A stretch of DNA of 64,000 nt from Hanleya hanleyi (taxonomy: Eukaryota > Mollusca > Polyplacophora > Lepidopleurida > Hanleyidae): assembly GCA_036873755.1 (NCBI GenBank), contig JAVTVY010017222.1, positions 1 through 64,000 of the forward strand, in the 5' to 3' direction. The position numbers and the translations under genes were made by a program. The notes under the pieces are model-generated. The model saw only the letters and a program-made list of their open reading frames with translations. It searched no databases and was not told the origin of the DNA. How positions within the stretch are numbered: position 1 is the first letter of the stretch; each line of letters starts with the position of its first letter. Below are positions 22,251 through 30,892 of the stretch, piece after piece.

Positions 22251-23500
22251 AGGGGGGGCGGGGGGGGTGAGGGAGAATTAAGGTTTTCCGTCGCATTTAC
22301 AACTGAGGATGAATGATAAAGTTAATATATCCCTCAAAACTGTTGACAACTGTACTGCAGTCTCAAAATGCATTAAACACAGAACTCGTACAACTAAACT
22401 TGTGTCAACTTTGTTAGCAAGGGCCACGCAGGCAGATAAAAATGTCGGTGGAATCAGTGTGCCGCTGAAAACGACATGGAAGTTCATTTGAAAAAGAATA
22501 ATGATCAGTGATTAGGATTTTATGTAATGCACATCATCATGTCTTGCTGACATCGTTGAAAACTGTTGACTGTTTTTCCCTTGTGAGAAACCATCTTGTG
22601 TTTTGGTCATTTTTATTCATACTAAAAAAAGGTGACATTTGGAATTGGTGCTATCGGTCGAATGGAATAGGTCTTTCTATTATTGTCGCGGAAATTCTTT
22701 TATGGACGACGGCTGAATATTGAATTTCGGATCTGAACACTTTAATTTATTAATAATATCGGTGTTCAATAACCGGTGTTCAATAATATCGGTGTTCAAT
22801 AATATTTGTGTTCAATAAAACTGGTCACCGGTATGTTAACATCAGAGGCCATAAGGCTTTCGTCAGTTTCACTGCACGTAAAGGATATCATTCTTAGGAT
22901 GTTTCTGTTATAGGATTTCTCATCAACACTATCTAAGTGAAATTCGGTAATACAATCTACCGACAGCGTATATGTAGCCCATTTAGCACAAATTGTGCAC
23001 CACTTTTGGCAGACCTACTATCTGTTCTCGTTTGTATTAGCTAATCTGAAGTAATTGTCAAAAGATAGCCATTCCTTTTCCCGTTCCTTCTCATTCAGCA
23101 AACGCTACGACCTCCTAGCGCTAGATAATCCCTATACGGATAAGATGTGTTTTACATTTTACATTGTGTTTTAGAGGGTGTTAAAATGAACGTTTACAAC
23201 CAAAGCATGACTGAGATATACTTACTCTAAAAACTATCTGGGAATTCATGTGAATAAAGAATAAAGGTCAGTGATAAGGACTTTATGTAAAGAACATCAT
23301 GATGTGAAGAACGTCTTTTTGACATCAATGATAACTGTTCAGCGCGTCTCACTTATAGGAAGCGATCGTGTGTTCTTATTATTTTTTATTTCATACACAT
23401 TTTATCTGTAATTTCTATAAACATCCTGAATGATAATTGATTTTGGTTGCCTATTGAAAGAACAATCAAAGACAAGTTAATAATTATTAGTTACCATTGC
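21260..23500. other. no gene seen; microsatellites
   Basis: Contains a (GT)n-(GA)n tract at about 22,183-22,250 and a GGTGTTCAATAATATC short tandem repeat at 22,760-22,818. Segments near 21,870-22,030 and 22,545-22,730 resemble each other loosely (TTGAAAAC...GTTGACTG, GGACGACGG...GAATAT), suggesting a diverged duplication. No convincing coding. Confidence 0.4.
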
Positions 23501-23529
23501 TCAACATGAACGCATACTGAACTGCACAT

Positions 23530-25006
23530 ATGGGTAGATCCAAAGGTGAGAAACAAACGAAAGCGCCAAAGCGAAAGTGTAAAAACAACGACAACGAAGA
23601 CGCAAATACAGTTCAATATAGTCCTGATAATGACCCATCTTGTGCTAGTAGATTTAGAACACTTCTGGACCTGAACACTGGAGAAATAGTAAAATCCCCA
23701 GATATGGCGCATACGTTTATGCCCGGTGCTTCACCTCAGCTACCACAAAGCCAGTATCAACTAGGAACTCCACCATCTTATCCCATACACAACCAAGGGC
23801 ACTCCATCGCACCACCGACTCTGGTAAGCATGCCAACAAATGGCTTTCAGGATATAATCAACCGTCTTAGCAGCATAGAAATAGCGGTGAGAAAGATCGA
23901 CGGCGTCGAAAACAGTCTAGACGAAATTAAGAGATCAATCAACAAAACGAACGATCGGATAAGTAAAACTGAAGATAAAATGCTAAATATGGAAGCCTCA
24001 GTACAACATATGAGTGATAAATATGACAAGGTATTATCCCAACAGAACGACCTGAAAGCAGAAGTATCCAGACTGAGGAGAGAAGTAAACGACGGTAGAC
24101 GTCACAGGGGCTCGTTACCGTTGTTAATTGGTTAAAATAGGTTGATTATAGGGGGGGTCGAGGTCGGTAATAAAAGAGACCCCCCTATAATCAACCTATT
24201 TTAACCAATTAACAACGGTAACGAGCCCCTGTGGTAGACGTGATATGGATGAAGCGCTGGACCTCATATCATCTTTGAAAGAAGAAATTCTAGAACTAGA
24301 GTGCCGCAGTATGAGAGACAATCTCGTCTTTATGGGATTTCCCGAGGGTCCATCTGAAAACACAGAGGAACTGATACAGAAATTTATCAAGGATAAATTG
24401 GAGATACAGAAGGAGATTTCATTTGAACGAGTACACCGATTTGGATCACAGAGACGAGGTCCTCGTGCCATCGTTGCTAAGTTCACCTATTACAAAGATC
24501 GTGAACTGGTGAAATATTCTGGCTCAAAGTTACGCGAAACAGATTTCAGAATCTCCGAACAGTTCCCACCAGAGATAGCGGCCCGTCGCAAACCACTCTA
24601 CCCTTTACTTAGACAAGCAAAAGCAGAGGGCAAAACGGCACGCCTCGTGGTGGACAAACTGTATGTCGATAACAGAAGAGTGTTCCCGCGAGATCAGTCA
24701 ACATGGTCTTCTGATCATCACGACAGACGATACGACGCACGACGAGAGGCGCACGACCGCGAACGAACTCAGCCAGCATATCGACGACAGGAACACAGAG
24801 ATGACTACGAACGACGCCCACCATCTACTTATCGACGAGAGGAGCGCAGAGATGAGCCAGCTACAAAGCGAAGTGGCAACCATGAAAACAGATTCAATGT
24901 TCTCCCACGAGAAGGAGTGGAGAGTACCGGGAACCCTGAAAGTGAAGACCAGCAGGCTCCATCATCGGCGACTGGAGGGGCAGACATGCAGGGAGACAGG
25001 AACTAG
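23530..25006 (+). CDS. LINE ORF1 (L1-like RNA-binding protein), interrupted by a MITE
   Basis: The ATG at 23,530 gives a basic N-terminus (MGRSKGEKQTKAPKRKCK), then a Pro/Gln-rich region and a coiled coil (IINRLSSIEIAVRKIDGVEN to SQQNDLKAEVSRLRREVNDG). A 131-bp MITE sits at 24,103-24,233. Beyond it the same frame resumes with ALDLISSLKEEILELECRSM and RDNLVFMGFPEG, an L1-ORF1-type RRM, then a C-terminal domain (VHRFGSQRRGPRAIVAKFTY, FRISEQFPPEIAARRKPLYP), and an Arg/Asp-rich tail. Without the MITE plus one 8-bp target copy the frame is uninterrupted over 1338 bp (445 aa). ORF1 protein would coat LINE RNA and act as a nucleic-acid chaperone. It ends in UAG at 25,004-25,006, with ORF2 following in the same frame. 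Confidence 0.8.
24103..24233. mobile_element. 131-bp hAT-like MITE with 8-bp target duplication
   Basis: It starts CACAGGGGCTCGTTACC and ends with the complement; the terminal repeats are about 55 bp, leaving only about 20 bp of loop. It is flanked by GTAGACGT on both sides (24,095-24,102 and 24,234-24,241). An 8-bp duplication and a CAcAGGGG end are characteristic of hAT elements. It interrupts LINE ORF1 in the linker between coiled coil and RRM. Confidence 0.9.
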
Positions 25007-26281
25007 GGGTGCCGCACTGGTCGAACGAACTATCCAACCGGACACTTCCCTCCTAGTGAATTAAAGTTAATATCCATTAACGTATGCGGTCTCAAAAGAA
25101 GACTATTATATCCTGAGTTTATAGATCTGATAAGTCAGTATGACATAATTGCATGTGTTGAAACGAAACTAGATAAGTATGATCAAATTACACAAATTCC
25201 AGGTTACGAATTCTTCCCAGCAAACCGGAAACAAAACGTTATTCGTAAATCGGGTGGAATCGGGTTATTTGTTCAGGAAAATTTGTTACCTTTTGTTCAT
25301 ATATATGATTTGTCATGTGAGTATGTATTGTGGTTTAAAGTATCTGGTGAACTTCTCAAACTAGATAACGACCTTCACTTTGGTGCCTTATATATTCCGC
25401 CTGAGAAAACCACATATGCTAATAAGGACTTGTTGGAAGATCTCGAAAAAGAAATAGTAGAAAAATGTAGTGAAACTGAGTTTCTGTACTTACTAGGAGA
25501 TTTTAATGCCCGAACAACCGAAGCAGAAGACTACACTATAATTGATGACTACCTTACAAATTATTTTGAATTAGACGAAACTACATACAGGTCCCTTAAC
25601 GATATTTACACAATAATTGATTTTGATTTCCCTATACAACGAACTAACAAAGACAATACATTGAACAACTACGGTAGAAATCTTCTTAACTTATGTAAGC
25701 TGAATAGTTTACTCATTTTGAACGGTAGAGCAGGAAAGTACAAGGGAATCGGAAAGCGCACGTTTAATAACTTATCAACTATTGACTATGTACTCTGCAA
25801 AATACCAGCAGTTAAACTTTGAAATACACGATTTCGACCCATTATTCTCAGACCTGCACACTCCAGTATCACTTAGCTTAAAAAATCACGAACTCGAACA
25901 CCGACCTACATTACATTTTTGCAACAATGATGACAGCTATATATCCGCGAGTGCACCAGTAAACCCAAAACTTAAAAGAAAGTGGACCCCAAATAAACAA
26001 AGCTCATTCGTTGAAAGTATAGGAATTAATGATATAGAAGATATGAAAAAACAGCTAACATCATTCGACCCAAAAGAAATGACACAAGAATCCATAAATA
26101 ATATTGCCGGAAATATAACGACTATCTTTGGAAAAAGTGCTGCTACTACTTTTCCACCTTTTGACACAAGTAAAAACAACAAACGAGCACACAAGCCGTG
26201 GTTCGGTAAAAGCTGCCGCCAAGCGAGAAAAAAATATCACATAGCAAAGCGAATTCATTCAAGAAATCGGAATGATGCCAA
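25007..26281 (+). pseudogene. LINE ORF2, 5' half: APE-type endonuclease
   Basis: The frame is open directly after the ORF1 UAG. It reads HFPPSELKLISINVCGLKRR, IACVETKLDKYD, GGIGLFVQENL, LYLLGDFNARTTEAED and LSTIDYVLCK, the order of an APE-like endonuclease, and after a frame change near 25,805 DFDPLFSDLHTPVSLSL, the final SDLHTP (SDH-type) box. It continues to KPWFGKSCRQARKKYHIAKR and is cut by the Polinton end at 26,282, before the reverse transcriptase. No methionine codon occurs in frame from 25,007 to 25,822. The matching RT half is found on the other side of the Polinton, in the opposite orientation. Confidence 0.85.
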
Positions 26282-27676
26282 AGTAGTGGACAAAGGCTAA
26301 ATGGGGTCACATTTCACCCGGATGTAGAGGTCATTTGGGGCGGAAACGAGGCGGGAGGAGAGGTCACGGGGAGTATAGTTCCGGCAGAAGGACCAAAAGC
26401 TACCTCCAATACAGGAGAGTTCCAATTGTTGGAGGGGATGTATTCAGGATGTATTCATCCGCGGTGATGCGGTTTGGCCGCGGTTTTGGCGGTGATTCGG
26501 TCTCGGGGGAAAAAGCTTCCGCGGAGAAAAAGTAGTCCCTAGATAAAATGGTCCGATGGGGTCGAGTGAGGTATCAAAGTGAAGCTTATGTGAAGGGGCA
26601 TCTAATGGGCTGGGTGTGGGGTTGACATATCGGCATTCTGCGCATGCGCGGTGGCCGAAGGGTATGGAAATAGCCGTTTTGGAGCTAGGGGAGCCCTAAT
26701 GGTCCAATGGGGTCGAGTGAGGTATCAAAGTGAAGCATTCGTGAAGGGGCATCTGATGGGCTGGGTGTGGGGTTGAACTATCGGCCTTCTGCGCATGCGC
26801 GGTGGCCCAAGGGTATGAAAATAGGCGTGTTGGGATGTAGGGGAGCCCCTAATAGGCCGATGGAGTTGTATGAGGTATCCATGTGAAGCCTAGGTGAAGG
26901 GGCATCTTATGGGTTGGGTGTGCGGTAGGAATATCATTCTGCGCATGCGCAGACGCAATGTGGAGCTCTCGTCCAATCAGAAGCGAGTATTTCAAATCCG
27001 TCGCAGAGCTCTCGTCCAATCAGAAGCGAATATTTTGACCCGGTGCATTATGGAACATATCCAAGATGGCGGCACGTATGTTCAAGATGGCGGCACATCC
27101 GGTGTCGAAAACTGGCCATTTCGTCGGGATGTGGTCATCTAGTCTCGAAAACTGGACCCTGTATGGGTCCCGCTAGACGTGTTGGAGCTAGGGGAGCCAC
27201 TAATGGTCCAATGAACAAGTGTGTGACGTCACTTCCGGTTTGGGTGAATGGGTCGTGACCTTTGGACATGTCTAGACTTGTCTGTGTCTGTCATGTACTG
27301 GGGGTTTTTCCCTGGCATGTCGCCATTTTGGAGCCGCCATTTTGGAGCCGCCATTTTGGAGCCGCCATTTTGGTTTGAGGCGTGACCTTTGGGGCTAGAC
27401 TAGGGTGTCGTTTCCATTCTGCTGCGCAGGTCACGTGGGTTGTGGCGTCACTTCCGGTTTGGGTGAATGAGGCGTGACCTTTGAACATGTCCAGACTTGT
27501 CTGTGTTTGTCATGTACTGGGGTTGCGCAAGTGTGTGTGACGTCACTTCCGGTTTGGGTGGATTCACCTGGATGTAAAAATGACGTCACTTCCGGTTGGG
27601 GTGAATGCTCAAACACACGACCTCTAACTTTCCCGGCGGGCCCCGGCCCCACCACCGCGGCGCGCGCGCGCGGGTT
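26282..27676 (+). repeat. Polinton left terminal inverted repeat (1.4 kb)
   Basis: Includes about three ~151-bp units, each with a GCGCATGCGC palindrome (near 26,638, 26,790 and 26,940), then AAGATGGCGGC repeats, three GCCGCCATTTTG copies (27,321-27,372) and repeated TGACGTCACTTCCGG. It ends inward in a CG-dinucleotide run (27,659-27,673). It lacks about three of the six units present in the right copy. Confidence 0.9.
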
Positions 27677-28826
27677 CTCCGGCCACCCATTGTATGTTGG
27701 GGCGTTGACGATGTGCCCATCTCAAGGGTTCCACGGTGTCCAGTATCTCCAGCATCGTCTCTAGTGACCTCCGGTTAATCATGGCGAACGGCTGGTCAGA
27801 CACATAGATATTATTGCCGCGATAATAATACCGTAGCTGGCCCGTCTTTTTGTGACGTAAGATGTACCCGAAAGCGACATTCAATTTAAAGGCCGTAGTT
27901 TGATCTTTGAAGATGGCTTCCACGTAGCTGCGTAGACAGGTGCGGTTGGTCAGTGGAAAATTGTAAATATCTTGAATAGGGCCATGAGGGTGGAAACAGT
28001 GCCGTGTCACGGACCAATGGCGCCGATCGATGTCACTCACTGGATGGTTGTCCTGTAAGAGATCGCCCAGAAAATGTTCGATGTTGTCAGGCATATGACT
28101 CGAAACCGTAACGCTGGGGTCCGGCTGGATATCCAGGCTCTTCTGAACTGTGGGTATAGGCGGGCTCTCCTTCATCGCATCACCAGTGGCGTTCGTCTCC
28201 CCGGGCTTATCTTCACTGGGTTTGACCTTCCGCGGCTCTTCTTCAGTAGGAAGTTGTCGCTCAAACCGTAGAGACGGACCATGAATCAACCGTTGGTGTC
28301 GCAGCAACTGACTGCGTCGTTTGAAGCGTTGACCACAATCCTCGCATGGACGCTTGCGTCGCCCATGAATTGAACGTTCGTGGCGCAGTAACTGATCCTC
28401 CCGATTAAATGACCCTGCGCAGGTTATACAAGTATACCGTGCATCGTTGTGGGTGGAGGCCTCGTGGCGTCGAAAATTATCTAGACGAGTAAACTGCCTC
28501 TGACAAGTTGTGCAAGTGAACATCTTGGTGGAATCGCCCAGAAAATGTTCGATGTTGTCAAGCGTATGACTCTGTACCGGGGCATGAATCAACCGTTGGT
28601 GTCGCAGCAACTGACTGCGTCGTTTGAAGAGTTGACCACAATCCTCGCATGGACGCTTGGGTGGCCCATGAATTGAACGTTCGTGGCGCAGTAAATGATC
28701 CTCTCGATTAAATGACCGTGCGCAGGTTATACAAGTATATAGTGCACCGTTGTGGGTGGAGGCCTCGTGGCGTCGCAAATCTTCTGGGCGGGTAAACTGC
28801 TTCTGGCAAGTTGTGCAAGTGAACAT
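27624..28826 (-). CDS. C2H2 zinc-finger protein of Polinton, six fingers
   Basis: 400 codons from the ATG at 28,826; the frame is open to 28,919 without another ATG. Six C2H2 fingers form two tandem copies of a three-finger module: cysteine pairs at residues 4/7, 32/35, 60/63, 105/108, 133/136 and 161/164, each with a pair of histidines. The linker between modules repeats NIEHFLGD, also seen at residue 248, showing an internal duplication. Residues 255-382 are a C-terminal domain (HWSVTRHCFHPHGPIQDIYN, TAFKLNVAFGYILRHKKTGQ) shared with pseudogenes at 5539 and 6960. The last 17 codons are read from the terminal repeat and replace the TNVTFFVTKVTDHPIG-type ending seen at 7838. Probably a DNA-binding regulatory or terminus-recognition protein; function is inferred. 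It is the only gene on the minus strand. Confidence 0.8.
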   Translation of the reverse strand: MFTCTTCQKQFTRPEDLRRHEASTHNGALYTCITCARSFNREDHLLRHERSIHGPPKRPCEDCGQLFKRRSQLLRHQRLIHAPVQSHTLDNIEHFLGDSTKMFTCTTCQRQFTRLDNFRRHEASTHNDARYTCITCAGSFNREDQLLRHERSIHGRRKRPCEDCGQRFKRRSQLLRHQRLIHGPSLRFERQLPTEEEPRKVKPSEDKPGETNATGDAMKESPPIPTVQKSLDIQPDPSVTVSSHMPDNIEHFLGDLLQDNHPVSDIDRRHWSVTRHCFHPHGPIQDIYNFPLTNRTCLRSYVEAIFKDQTTAFKLNVAFGYILRHKKTGQLRYYYRGNNIYVSDQPFAMINRRSLETMLEILDTVEPLRWAHRQRPNIQWVAGEPARARRGGGAGARRES

Positions 28827-28965
28827 CTTGGTGGTTGACAGAGTGTCTGATGAAACGGCAAGGCCGCTTCCCTTTTCTAGCACGCTAGCTGGTAATCTAT
28901 TTTTAGCACACTCTACCACAAGTCGAGGATCGAGACTGGTGTGTTGGTGTACGACTGAGCCGCAT

Positions 28966-29215
28966 TGCGCGCGCGCGCATGAAGACTCTCATACACACCT
29001 CAATGCAGGCGCAGACGCGAAGTGCCCGGATGTAAAAATGACGTCACTCCCGGTTTGGGCGAATGGAGCGTGACCTTTGGACATGTCCAGACTTGTCTGA
29101 CCGCCATTGTTGGAAAATGGCGGATAATGGCAACTAATGGCGGAAGGTGGCCGCCATTGTGGGAAAATGGCGGATAATGGCGGAAGGTGACCGCCATTGT
29201 GGGAAAACGCCCACA
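28966..29215 (+). repeat. internal partial copy of terminal-repeat sequence
   Basis: Starts with a CG run like the inner end of the terminal repeat, then CCCGGATGTAAAAATGACGT, GTCACTCCCGGTTTGGG and GTGACCTTTGGACATGTCC, matching 27,440-27,600 in the same orientation. GGAAAATGGCGGATAATGGC repeats follow (29,110-29,205). The zinc-finger gene is therefore enclosed between two direct copies of terminal-repeat sequence. Confidence 0.75.
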
Positions 29216-29253
29216 GACAGGTCAGTACATGCATTCCTATGATGTTCACGCAT

Positions 29254-29259
29254 AATAAA
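29254..29259 (+). terminator. poly(A) signal with GTT-rich downstream element
   Basis: AATAAA then GGATTGACCTGT and (GTT)4. Same module as at 8153. No plus-strand gene ends just upstream; it seems a leftover of an ancestral 3' end. Confidence 0.5.
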
Positions 29260-29375
29260 AAGGATTGACCTGTAATCTGTGTTGTTGTTGTTGCTCCCTT
29301 TTTTGGATTAACCCATCAGAATAGTACGTATCACGGACTACACCCGACGTTTAGGCGCGCACGTATGACCTGGTC

Positions 29376-29382
29376 TATAAAA
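29376..29382 (+). promoter_or_regulatory. TATA box for the gene at 29,429
   Basis: TATAAAA, 47 bp before the ATG and about 30 bp before CTTCATTTC, an initiator-like sequence. Confidence 0.6.
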
Positions 29383-29428
29383 CACGTCCCTCTGGATCCT
29401 ACACCTTCATTTCTATGGTTGCAGAGCC

Positions 29429-29755
29429 ATGGCGGAGATCCAGCCCTATGCGACTCGCATTTTACAGCATGCCACCGTGGTGAATTCATTCACGGGTTAC
29501 CGAGCAGTGGTCCGTTCCATGTATGCAGATGGCGACGACAACGAGGGGCGACGCCAGATCCTGAACGAGTTCACAGAAGCGGTCCTCCACAGAGTGCACT
29601 CGATGGAGAGGCGTGCCATCACTCACCACTACTGGACTATGAAAGCCATCCTTGATGCTCGCGCTATGGACCAGGAGCGCTCACGCCCGAACCAGCACCG
29701 GCGGGTTGGCCTCACACTAGTCTGTGCCCTATTGACCCTGGCGCTGTGGTATTGA
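29429..29755 (+). CDS. small tail-anchored protein of Polinton (unknown)
   Basis: 108 aa from an ATG in strong Kozak context (GCCATGGCG). Residues 1-85 are mixed-charge and predicted helical by eye (e.g. RQILNEFTEAVLHRVHSMER). The last ~18 residues (VGLTLVCALLTLALWY) form a single hydrophobic segment ending at the C-terminus, as in tail-anchored membrane proteins. No family recognised. Adintovirus-type elements can carry Bcl-2-like or other host-modulating genes at this place, and size plus tail anchor would suit a death regulator, but I see no BH motif, so this is speculation. Its stop overlaps the region of the next promoter. Confidence 0.65.
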   Translation: MAEIQPYATRILQHATVVNSFTGYRAVVRSMYADGDDNEGRRQILNEFTEAVLHRVHSMERRAITHHYWTMKAILDARAMDQERSRPNQHRRVGLTLVCALLTLALWY

Positions 29756-29758
29756 CAC

Positions 29759-29766
29759 TATAAATA
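29759..29766 (+). promoter_or_regulatory. TATA box for PC4-like gene 1
   Basis: TATAAATACGAG at 29,759-29,770, followed about 20 bp later by TCATTCACCG. The same two blocks with similar spacing precede PC4-like gene 2. Confidence 0.7.
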
Positions 29767-29816
29767 CGAGGGTCAGACAGAGTGTGTGTCATTCACCGTT
29801 CGACATTGAAGCAGGC

Positions 29817-30275
29817 ATGTCACCCGTCCTACGAGCCATCCTACCCCTTACACCCCAGGTGGGGTTACACGTCTATGAAGATAAAGTCACCCTGGTGGAA
29901 GACCGTGGAGATATTTGCTGGGCGCCCGCTGAGACCGTATCGAATACGGTGACGCTACCTCGTGACAGCTGGACCAAATTTAAACGGGTGTTGAGCGGTG
30001 AGCTCGACGGACACCTCATCCACATAGACAATGCCATCTACGTATACCGTACCACCTTCTTCCTACGCCTGGGCCGCTACCAAGACCCTACGCCAGGCTT
30101 CACCCTAGTCCCCGATCTGTGGTCAGCCGTGGAGAAAGTGGTGCCTATTGTGGACCAGCTGTTTACACCGGACGAGCGATCATCAGACCAGTTGGCGTGG
30201 GCTCGTGCTATGGACGACGCGCTGGCAGAACCCCATGAACAACTACATGAACCCGACGACGACGATGCCAAATGA
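29817..30275 (+). CDS. PC4-like protein 1 (paralogue pair)
   Basis: 152 aa from the ATG at 29,817. Two similar halves: one around Trp52 (VTLPRDSWTKFKRVLSGELD) and one around Trp102 (YVYRTTFFLRLG... FTLVPDLWSAVEKVVPIVDQ). The pattern of beta-rich text, then (I/F)TLxPxxWxxhxxxhxxhD, resembles the PC4/p15 single-stranded-DNA-binding fold, whose signature is an isLtxeqWxxLxxxxxxiD helix. The C-terminus is acidic (EPDDDD). The 50-residue spacing of the Trp residues is identical in the neighbour at 30,391. Inferred role: ssDNA binding or transcription of the element. Structure prediction would decide; sequence identity to PC4 is low. Confidence 0.7.
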   Translation: MSPVLRAILPLTPQVGLHVYEDKVTLVEDRGDICWAPAETVSNTVTLPRDSWTKFKRVLSGELDGHLIHIDNAIYVYRTTFFLRLGRYQDPTPGFTLVPDLWSAVEKVVPIVDQLFTPDERSSDQLAWARAMDDALAEPHEQLHEPDDDDAK

Positions 30276-30343
30276 TTACCCGGCTAGACTCAGTCAGCCC
30301 AGTGACATGACCACCTGATCCTTTGATCTCACGGGGTTCTCCC

Positions 30344-30351
30344 TATAAATA
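30344..30351 (+). promoter_or_regulatory. TATA box for PC4-like gene 2
   Basis: TATAAATACGAG with CCATTCACGT about 20 bp later and the ATG at 30,391. A duplicate of the promoter at 29,759, so the gene pair was duplicated with its promoter. Confidence 0.7.
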
Positions 30352-30390
30352 CGAGAGACAGTCAAATCTGGTACCATTCACGTACTGACC

Positions 30391-30864
30391 ATGACGGAGC
30401 ATATAATACTGGCGTATTTCAGCTTGACCCCCGAGGTTTTCCTGCACGTGTATGCGGATAAGGTCGATATCATGGAGGAGGTGGGAGACATCTGTGATGC
30501 GGACCCTACGTTACAACCATGCCCGGCTCACATTCGTCTGTCCCGAGAGGGCTGGACCAAATTCAAACGGGTGTTGTCTGGTGAACTGGACGGCGATCTC
30601 ATCCACTTGTGTCACGATGTGTACATCCGACGCGGCCCTTTCTTTGCTCAATTGGCTCGGCTAGATGGAGGTACAGTCCATTTTACCCTTCACCCTGATC
30701 TATGGTCTGCATTGGAAGATGCCGTGGTAGATGTGGATGAAGTGCTTATCAAGCGATCATCAGACGAGTTGGACTGGTCATTTACCATGGCCACTGTGGA
30801 AGCCCACGAAGAAAATCAGAAAGAAACTCCGGCCCAAGATATACCCGTTATAAATAAACGATAG
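30391..30864 (+). CDS. PC4-like protein 2 (paralogue pair)
   Basis: 157 aa. It shares GWTKFKRVLSGELDGDLIH with its neighbour, and both the first (Trp55) and second (Trp105, VHFTLHPDLWSALEDAVVDV) half-domains. Between them DVYIRRGPFFAQL fits the IRxyY strand of PC4-type folds. The acidic tail is similar. A tandem duplicate of the gene at 29,817; the two have diverged clearly while keeping the domain core, which suggests both were selected. The 3' end overlaps the TATA box of the integrase gene. Confidence 0.7.
   Translation: MTEHIILAYFSLTPEVFLHVYADKVDIMEEVGDICDADPTLQPCPAHIRLSREGWTKFKRVLSGELDGDLIHLCHDVYIRRGPFFAQLARLDGGTVHFTLHPDLWSALEDAVVDVDEVLIKRSSDELDWSFTMATVEAHEENQKETPAQDIPVINKR
30849..30856 (+). 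promoter_or_regulatory. TATA box for integrase gene
   Basis: TATAAATA inside the last codons of PC4-like gene 2, followed by CATCATTGTG and the integrase ATG at 30,893. Confidence 0.6.
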
Positions 30865-30892
30865 AGCCAGGGTCCATCATCATTGTGTCACC

